NCBI RefSeq assembly: GCF_026151205.1
Contig: NC_087081.1
Location: 2,361,246-2,425,245 of the forward strand
DNA length: 64,000 bases
Reading direction: 5' to 3'
Source of the DNA: Bolinopsis microptera
Taxonomy: Eukaryota; Ctenophora; Tentaculata; Lobata; Bolinopsidae
Part shown: positions 57,486 to 64,000 of the stretch, piece by piece
Position numbering within the stretch: the stretch's first letter is position 1
Layout: every line of letters starts with the position of its first letter
Notes under the pieces: model-generated
What the model was told of the DNA's origin: nothing
The model's database searches: none
Seen by the model: the letters and a program-made list of their open reading frames with translations, nothing else
Made by a program: the position numbers and the translations under genes

Positions 57486-59613
57486 ATCGTCATCCTGCCT
57501 TAAAACAACACAAACAGACTGGTCCAGAATTAACGTGACGTCATCCTGCCTTTAAAACAACACAAACATACTGGTCCAGAATTAACGTGACGTCATCCTG
57601 CCTTTAAAACAACACAAACAGAATGGTCCAGAATTAACGTGACGTCATCCTGCCTTAAAACAACACAAACAGACTGGTCCAGAATTAACGTGACGCCATC
57701 CTGCCTTAAAACAACACAAACAGACTGGTCCAGAATTAACGTGACGTCATCCTGCCTTTAAAACAACACAAACATACTGGTCCAGAATTAACGTGACGTC
57801 ATCCTGCCTTTAAAACAACACAAACAGAATGGTCCAGAATTAACGTGACGTCATCCTGCCTTAAAACAACACAAACAGACTGGTCCAGAATTAACGTGAC
57901 GTCATCCTGCCTTTAAAACAACACAAACATACTGGTCCAGAATTAACGTGACGTCATCCTGCCTTTAAAACAACACAAACATACTGGTCCAGAATTAACG
58001 TGACGTCATCCTGCCTTTAAAACAACACAAACAGAATGGTCCAGAATTAACGTGACGTCATCCTGCCTTTAAAACAACACAAACAGAATGGTCCAGAATT
58101 AACGTGACGTCATCCTGCCTTTAAAACAACACAAACATACTGGTCCAGAATTAACGTGACGTCATCCTGCCTTTAAAACAACACAAACAGACTGGTCCAG
58201 AATTAACGTGACGTCATCCTGCCTTTAAAACAACACAAACATACTGGTCCAGAATTAACGTGACGTCATCCTGCCTTTAAAACAACACAAACATACTGGT
58301 CCAGAATTAACGTGACGTCATCCTGCCTTAAAACAACACAAACATACTGGTCCAGAATTAACGTGACGCCATCCTGCCTTTAAAACAACACAAACAGACT
58401 GGTCCAGAATTAACGTGACGTCATCCTGCCTTTAAAACAACACAAACATACTGGTCCAGAATTAACGTGACGCCATCCTGCCTTAAAACAACACAAACAG
58501 ACTGGTCCAGAATTAACGTGACGTCATCCTGCCTTTAAAACAACACAAACAGACTGGTCCAGAATTAACGTGACGTCATCCTGCCTTTAAAACAACACAA
58601 ACAGAATGGTCCAGAATTAACGTGACGCCATCCTGCCTTAAAACAACACAAACAGACTGGTCCAGAATTAACGTGACGCCATCCTGCCTTTAAAACAACA
58701 CAAACAGACTGGTCCAGAATTAACGTGACGTCATCCTGCCTTTAAAACAACACAAACAGACTGGTCCAGAATTAACGTGACGTCATCCTGCCTTTAAAAC
58801 AACACAAACATACTGGTCCAGAATTAACGTGACGTCATCCTGCCTTAAAACAACACAAACAGACTGGTCCAGAATTAACGTGACGTCATCCTGCCTTAAA
58901 ACAACACAAACAGACTGGTCCAGAATTAACGTGACGTCATCCTGCCTTAAAACAACACAAACAGACTGGTCCAGAATTAACGTGACGTCATCCTGCCTTA
59001 AAACAACACAAACAGACTGGTCCAGAATTAACGTGACGTCATCCTGCCTTAAAACAACACAAACAGACTGGTCCAGAATTAACGTGACGTCATCCTGCCT
59101 TAAAACAACACAAACAGACTGGTCCAGAATTAACGTGACGTCATCCTGCCTTAAAACAACACAAACAGACTGGTCCAGAATTAACGTGACGTCATCCTGC
59201 CTTAAAACAACACAAACAGACTGGTCCAGAATTAACGTGACGTCATCCTGCCTTAAAACAACACAAACAGACTGGTCCAGAATTAACGTGACGTCATCCT
59301 GCCTTCAAAACAACACAAACATACTGGTCCAGAATTAACGTGACGTCATCCTGCCTTTAAAACAACACAAACATACTGGTCCAGAATTAACGTGACGTCA
59401 TCCTGCCTTTAAAACAACACAAACATACTGGTCCAGAATTAACGTGACGTCATCCTGCCTTTAAAACAACACAAACATACTGGTCCAGAATTAACGTGAC
59501 GTCATCCTGCCCTTAAAACAACACAAACAGAATGGTCCAGAATTAACGTGACGTCATCCTGCCTTTAAAACAACACAAACAGACTGGTCCAGAATTAACG
59601 TGACGTCATCACG
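57486..59613. repeat. 51/52-bp minisatellite with a CRE in nearly every unit
   Basis: About 41 tandem units run GACGTCATCCTGCCTT-AAAACAACACAAAC-(A/T)ACTGGTCCAGAATTAACGT. Length alternates between 51 and 52 with one T. Almost every junction reads TGACGTCA, the palindromic CREB/ATF site; at least five units have TGACGCCA instead. The 51-bp form keeps a frame open, giving a spurious 169-codon ORF at 58829-59338. It lies about 0.7 kb upstream of the first placed FAM135 exon. Confidence 0.95.
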
Positions 59614-60055
59614 AGAGAGTTAGTAAGTTAACAGCTGCTTTTAAATAAAAGCGCTTTAAATAATGGTAATTTGGCCCAACCCGGGGTATTTGAGCTTTTC
59701 AACAAGAATTAAAACATGTTCTTAATATTATGTAGCCAGGTTGTGGACTGGCTGCACCTGGTTAAAGCACTTCCATCCCATTACATAATAATACTTAAAT
59801 TATTTGTTATATAGTAGTGTTGAAAGTATTAAAACTAACATGTCTTCATGAATGTAGATAAGTATAACTGTGTGATAATATAATATAATACAACGTAACG
59901 TATTAATAGTAGTTAGTATGTAATATGTATAGTAGTAGAATACTATAATAGATTTTATATTAACACCGATAGTAACTACGTACTATCATTATCATACTGA
60001 CAGCTCAATAATTACTGTACAATAATAGTTACTATTAATAGTTTTTAGTACTATT

Positions 60056-60117
60056 ATAGTAATAATAAGTAGTTACTATCTATATTAATATAGATAGTAA
60101 CTACTTATTATTACTAT
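60056..60117. repeat. 62-bp perfect AT-rich palindrome
   Basis: 31-base arms, no spacer, centred on ATATTAATAT. Neighbouring TAGTAACTA-type motifs suggest a history of duplications. Confidence 0.95.
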
Positions 60118-60548
60118 CAGTAACAGTTACAATTCGTATTACTGTCGTAATTATGACAGTACCAGTTGAGAGCATACTGGTCAGACTGGCACACTGCCAA
60201 ATGGCATTCAGGATCCTGTGAGAGTTTCCTAGTCATCATATTATACAACCATTCTGCCAAATTTATACTCACTTATAGTTATACCTTGACTAAAATCCAT
60301 CGCCATAAAGTGACTAATGGGCAGTTGTGTAAGATTAAAATTTGAAATGTTGAAAATATTACAAAATATTGTGTATACTGTATTATGACTTTATGACGCA
60401 CGTCGCACATGTTTCTCAATCTTTAATATTTTTAAAATCACCGTAGATATGCATACTGCTCAGTGGGTATCGTATAGTTCGGAATATGTTCGGATTCCGA
60501 GTTCGGTGTTCGTTCCGACCGAATATTCGAATATATATTATATATTAT

Positions 60549-60580
60549 ACAGGGTGGGCCAAAAGTCAGTACTCATACGT
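60549..60580. mobile_element. Possible mariner-type terminus (one end only)
   Basis: TACAGGGTGGGCCAAAAGTC resembles mariner-family ends, next to a TA-rich site. No partner end or transposase was found. Confidence 0.3.
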
Positions 60581-60695
60581 TGGCCTTTATAGCTCAGTCA
60601 CTGAGTGCCCAATTTAAATACTTCGTCAGGATTAATTGAATATATTCGGTACCGAATACTACTGAATACCAAATATTTGATATTTTGATTATCCG

Positions 60696-60775
60696 AGCTT
60701 GTACGTGATTATTCTAGCTTGTACGTGATTATCCGAGCTTGTACGTGATTATCCGAGCTTGTACGCCAGTACGTG
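60696..60775. repeat. 20-bp tandem repeat CGTGATTATCCGAGCTTGTA
   Basis: Four copies, one with TTCT instead of TCCG. Confidence 0.85.
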
Positions 60776-62008
60776 GTTTCAAAATGTGAGTCACGACTGT
60801 CGATTAGTTTATTGTGGTTTATTCTAGAATATTTTGCTCTCTGTCTCAGTAGTAACTGGAGAATATTTGATTTGATTTTTCTGATGAATATCGAATATTA
60901 TATTCTCCCATGAAGATCATAGTAGTAGTCAGTAAGATCTAGTAAGGTATTAACAGCACTCAATACGCTCACCAGAATTGCTAAAAGCCAATAAGGCTGT
61001 CATAGCCCTTCCTTGTATAACAGGAGTTGTAAACACTAAACTTTAAAACTTTCTGGATGTGGGGATTATAATTGCACTCATAATCTGTAATTTGGCGTCC
61101 CTTGTCTTTTAAACCACCTAGCTGGATAATTAGTTAAGGGTATGAAACTTACTACTAAGCTATAAGGGTACTTAGGACAGTTTTATATTTATGAGAAGGT
61201 TATTATTAAAGGCAGATCCCCGGACCCCTCGCTCCTCAATTATAGACACAGGGTGGTCACCACTCACCAGGGTCGTTCTCTTGTTATGATAATTCCTGGA
61301 TTCTGTCAGCCCAGTAAAAATGGGTGGTAACAGTTGGTAGCGAGTTAGGGTTCTAGTTAGATGAGACCCCTCCAGAGTCCAGTCATCCAGGTCCCCTCAT
61401 ACGACACCATTAATCTTAGAGTCATCTGTAATCTGTATAGCAGATTATTATATCCTCTTGTAACTTGGGCTACTTGCTCATTGTTGCCCGATCACGCTGC
61501 CCTGATTATCTCTCCTCCTCGTGGGGACTGTACATTGCACAATGAAAGGAGAATCACTAACCTTCATCGTTCTGATCGTCTTGAAATAATAGCTCAGAGG
61601 AAACGTTTAGAATAACAATATAGCTATTAGCTGCATTCTCATGATACAACAGTTTTCACATTGTCACAAAGCATGTTCTAATGATGCTCGGGGTTCGAGT
61701 TATGCTTTTTAAGCGATGATCGTTCATTCGCCCTCCTGCGTCTCCTGGATTGCTCTTCTTTCTTTATTCGTGAAATTGTCCACTGAGACATCCATCGTAA
61801 TAGTTTTAAACATCAACCACTGCACTGCACGATCACATCGTCCTTCTAATTACTATAATAATCATCCTCTAAAAAGTTATTCGGAAAGATTTGATCGGTG
61901 ACTTTTTGCTCCTTTTTGCTGTGGAACCCCCACACTTAAATTCTAAACATACGCTTTTCCAACAAGTTCAATTTTTCTAACAAGTTCAATTTTTCTAGCA
62001 ATTGAATT

Positions 62009-63446
62009 ATGATAGTGCTACACTGTTTAACTGCTATACTCGTCCTGGAGGAAACTAACTGTGACCAAGGTAAGTCATTACTATCTGTCATACTGTCAGT
62101 ACTGTCACAAGTGTTGCTTAAACTTGTTGCAAAGCATTTCAACATGAAAACCGATCAGACTTATCCGTGGACTATATCAGCTTCAGTCCCATTACAGAGA
62201 TATGGAATATTGGGCTGGTGGGGAGGTGAAACCCATATTTTTTATATGAATCATATATTTGATTTGACACGTCACAGTGATTCTAACTTTTGCTTATTGT
62301 ATCATCTGTTCAGAAGAAGTAATATACGAAAACATAGCAAGTAAAGGTGAGGTTGACGCTGAAAGTGAGTGGGGAAGTTACTCAGTAAAATACTTGATTG
62401 ATGGAAGGTAACTATAGTTCACTGACTTTATTTGTAATATTCTGTATTATAAGTATTTACATGAGATTATTACAAACTCAGTGTTTCGAGCCGGACCTCA
62501 ATATTCCGCCCAAGACACAGAGGCCCACCTGAACAATCTGAACACCCATTACAAACAAACTTTATTTTCAGTCCTGAAGGGGTTTGTTTCATCGCAAACG
62601 GAATTGACCGTACCGACCAATGGTGCAGGCTCACGTTTCCTGAGACTTACTACATAGAGAGGATATCTATATGGAACAGACGAGAAGAGACGAGCGCTCC
62701 CAGGATAGACGGAGTGCAGGTGCACATAGACCATGTTCTCCTAACCAGGATAGAGTACGTAGAGGGGAAGGAAGAGTACGGATACTCACTTCCTCAGAAG
62801 AAAGGCAAAGTGATAACGATCTGCTGCAGCAAGGTTAATCTGGCCATAGCTGAGTTGGAGGTCTACGGGTCAACTACTAAAGGTTAGTTTAGCGCGCGCC
62901 AGAGCATTACTAGTCAACTACTAAAGGTTAGTTTAGCGCACGCCAGAGTGTGCTACGGAGTGTTCCTCAATCCTCATAAATGGCCAAGACATGATGTTCT
63001 TGTGGAAGCAAGATGGTGAGAAAATATGGGCTTCTAGTTTGGTGAACTACCTCAACTCAGATATCATTTTTCAAGCGAGGCAGTGCGCCAGTACTGTGTG
63101 GGATTCTTATTTTATCTTTTGGTAAACCTGAAACATACCTATCATTGCCCACATTACACTTGAAGTATTATACATGGTGGTTTAGCAATTGCTTTATTTG
63201 CTCTGTCTTAAAGTGAAAGTGAAGTCCATCATTCAAATTTCCCAGCTCTTATTGTATACATTTTAATGAAAACGAGCATTATCCTGGCCATTTGGCGCCA
63301 TAATATCAATAGTCAACATGTCATCAGTATTTTACATAATTGTACAAGTAAGGTGATTTGATAGTTTGTCGACAATATCGACCCTTCTTCTGAGTTTTAT
63401 TTATAGGGAGTTAAGTTTTATTTGTTTTTATCCAGACTGCTGCTGA
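62009..63446 (+). CDS. Secreted fucolectin-type (FTP / F5-8C-like) lectin
   Basis: Exon 1 (62009-62069) encodes a signal peptide (MIVLHCLTAILVLEETNCDQ). Exon 2 (62314-62407) starts the domain with ENIASKGEV..SVKYLIDG, the usual N-terminal pattern of eel-fucolectin/tachylectin-4 domains. Exon 3 (62572-62882) continues with DQWCRLTFPETYYIERISIW and ends KGKVITICCSKVN..AELEVYG, the conserved closing strand. Phases (1, 2, 1) agree. The domain is about 135 residues, near the family norm. Such proteins usually bind fucose or other sugars in innate defence, though I cannot verify the His/Arg sugar-contact residues. A possible last exon at 63436-63446 (acceptor TTTTTATCCAG) would add DCC and a stop; this part is weak. 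Confidence 0.75.
62873..62940 (+). repeat. Duplicated exon-3 splice-donor segment
   Basis: GTCAACTACTAAAGGTTAGT, with its following TTTAGCGC..GCCAGAG, occurs at about 62869 and again at about 62915, so the lectin gene has two identical donor sites about 46 bp apart. Confidence 0.85.
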
Positions 63447-63603
63447 CTATGGAATCATTCAATACAAAGTTTGATGAGAAGTGTGAAAAGCAAAAATCTA
63501 AATATTTACATGTTCTTAATATCAAAACCAAGTATTATTTTTAAGTTATTAGGCTAGAGTCGGTATTCGACATTAACCATATATATATATATACTCAAAA
63601 TGT
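62941..63603. other. Lectin gene intron/3' DNA without recognised features
   Basis: Apart from the possible terminal exon at 63436-63446 I see nothing specific here. Confidence 0.35.
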
Positions 63604-63790
63604 TTCAAGGTGCAGTTTTAAGGTGCAGTTTTAAGGTGCAGTTTTAAGGTGCAGTTTCAAGGTGCAGTTTCAAGGTGCAGTTTCAAGGTGCAGTTTCAAG
63701 GTGCAGTTTAAGGTACAATTTCAAGGTGCAGTTTCAAGGTGCAGTTTCAAGGTGCAGTTTCAAGGTGCAGTTTCAAGGTGCAGTTTCAAG
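63604..63790 (+). repeat. 12-bp minisatellite TTCAAGGTGCAG
   Basis: About fifteen tandem copies, with TTTAAGG variants at the left. The frame through it at 63675-63920 is an artefact at least in its repeat half; the last 45 codons are of unknown status. Confidence 0.9.
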
Positions 63791-64000
63791 TATGGAGTTG
63801 AGAATCAGGTATAAGAAGTTCACTTTTGAGAGGTTCGGGATGATCAAGGTCAGGATCAGTATTCACTATTCAGTGCCAGGCAAACGAGGATTCATGTTCA
63901 GAAACACCACCGGGTTTTGAAAGCTAATTTTAGGATCGGTGATCAGGATCAGGAACAGGAAAAATCTTTGGCTGGGCTCTGGGTTTGATTTAGTTCAGGT

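Larger units (their letters stand above)
59614..62008. other. AT-rich intergenic DNA with small repeats
   Basis: It contains the palindrome at 60056-60117, a mariner-like terminus at about 60550 and a 20-bp repeat at 60696-60775. The open frames at 61361-61615 and 61716-61901 lack support. Confidence 0.45.

Noticed and set aside
58829-59338. 169-codon repetitive frame
   Set aside because: Produced by ten consecutive 51-bp (17-codon) minisatellite units; neighbouring 52-bp units break all frames.
60575-60625. tRNA-like A-box (TATAGCTCAGTC)
   Set aside because: No B-box or cloverleaf follows.
61259-61313. Possible small FAM135 5' exon on the minus strand
   Set aside because: Has acceptor- and donor-like ends, but the phase needed by exon 56774-56610 gives a stop.

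Overview
This window looks like animal nuclear DNA, most likely from an aquatic invertebrate. The genes have many small exons with GT/AG introns. The recognisable families are animal ones: a FAM135 lipase-like protein, a HERC1-like SPRY region, a cytosolic sulfotransferase, a GPI-type three-finger (Ly6/uPAR-like) protein, a divergent SRCR secreted protein and a fucolectin-type (FTP) secreted lectin. I cannot name the species; a cnidarian-like or other non-vertebrate genome is only a guess. The DNA is AT-rich and very rich in repeats. There is no sign of operons, CRISPR arrays, rRNA or tRNA.

Layout. The left edge (1-440, minus) has the 5' part of an unrecognised basic Ser-rich gene. Next is a four-exon minus-strand gene (1965-8616) for a 162-residue coiled-coil protein. 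Its second intron holds a 4.6-kb element capped by G and C runs and filled with a homopurine satellite. A 2.2-kb inverted-repeat element full of GTCACA motifs (8871-11097) lies upstream. From 11.3 to 20.6 kb there is only nested repeat DNA: a composite element with CGAGG-rich ends, several roughly 100-bp structured repeats, a 317-bp tandem array, and one of two copies of a long palindrome-headed element. HERC1-like exons (minus, 20645-25276) are split by these insertions. The three-finger gene (plus, 26913-28326) follows. Then come a hAT-type MITE (30997-31181) and a 3.3-kb foldback element (31708-35020).

The FAM135 homologue dominates the right half (minus, 36049-56774). I could place 17 phase-consistent exons, ending at a conserved C-terminus. 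Its N-terminal exons were not found. Its introns host a plus-strand sulfotransferase with a broken frame, a complete single-exon SRCR-like gene on the same strand, and two more G/C-capped elements. Upstream of the first placed exon is a 2.1-kb minisatellite of about 41 units, nearly all carrying a consensus CRE (TGACGTCA). The right end has the plus-strand FTP lectin gene (from 62009) and a 12-bp minisatellite.

The strongest unexplained pattern is that three elements with unrelated sequences (3452-8089, 37616-39504, 43066-46625) share one design. Each has a G-run, a short inverted terminus, a block repeated in direct orientation at both ends, a tandem or satellite core, and a C-run. They are flanked by 7-8 bp direct repeats. 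All homology and domain calls come from reading the translations against remembered family patterns; no search was run.
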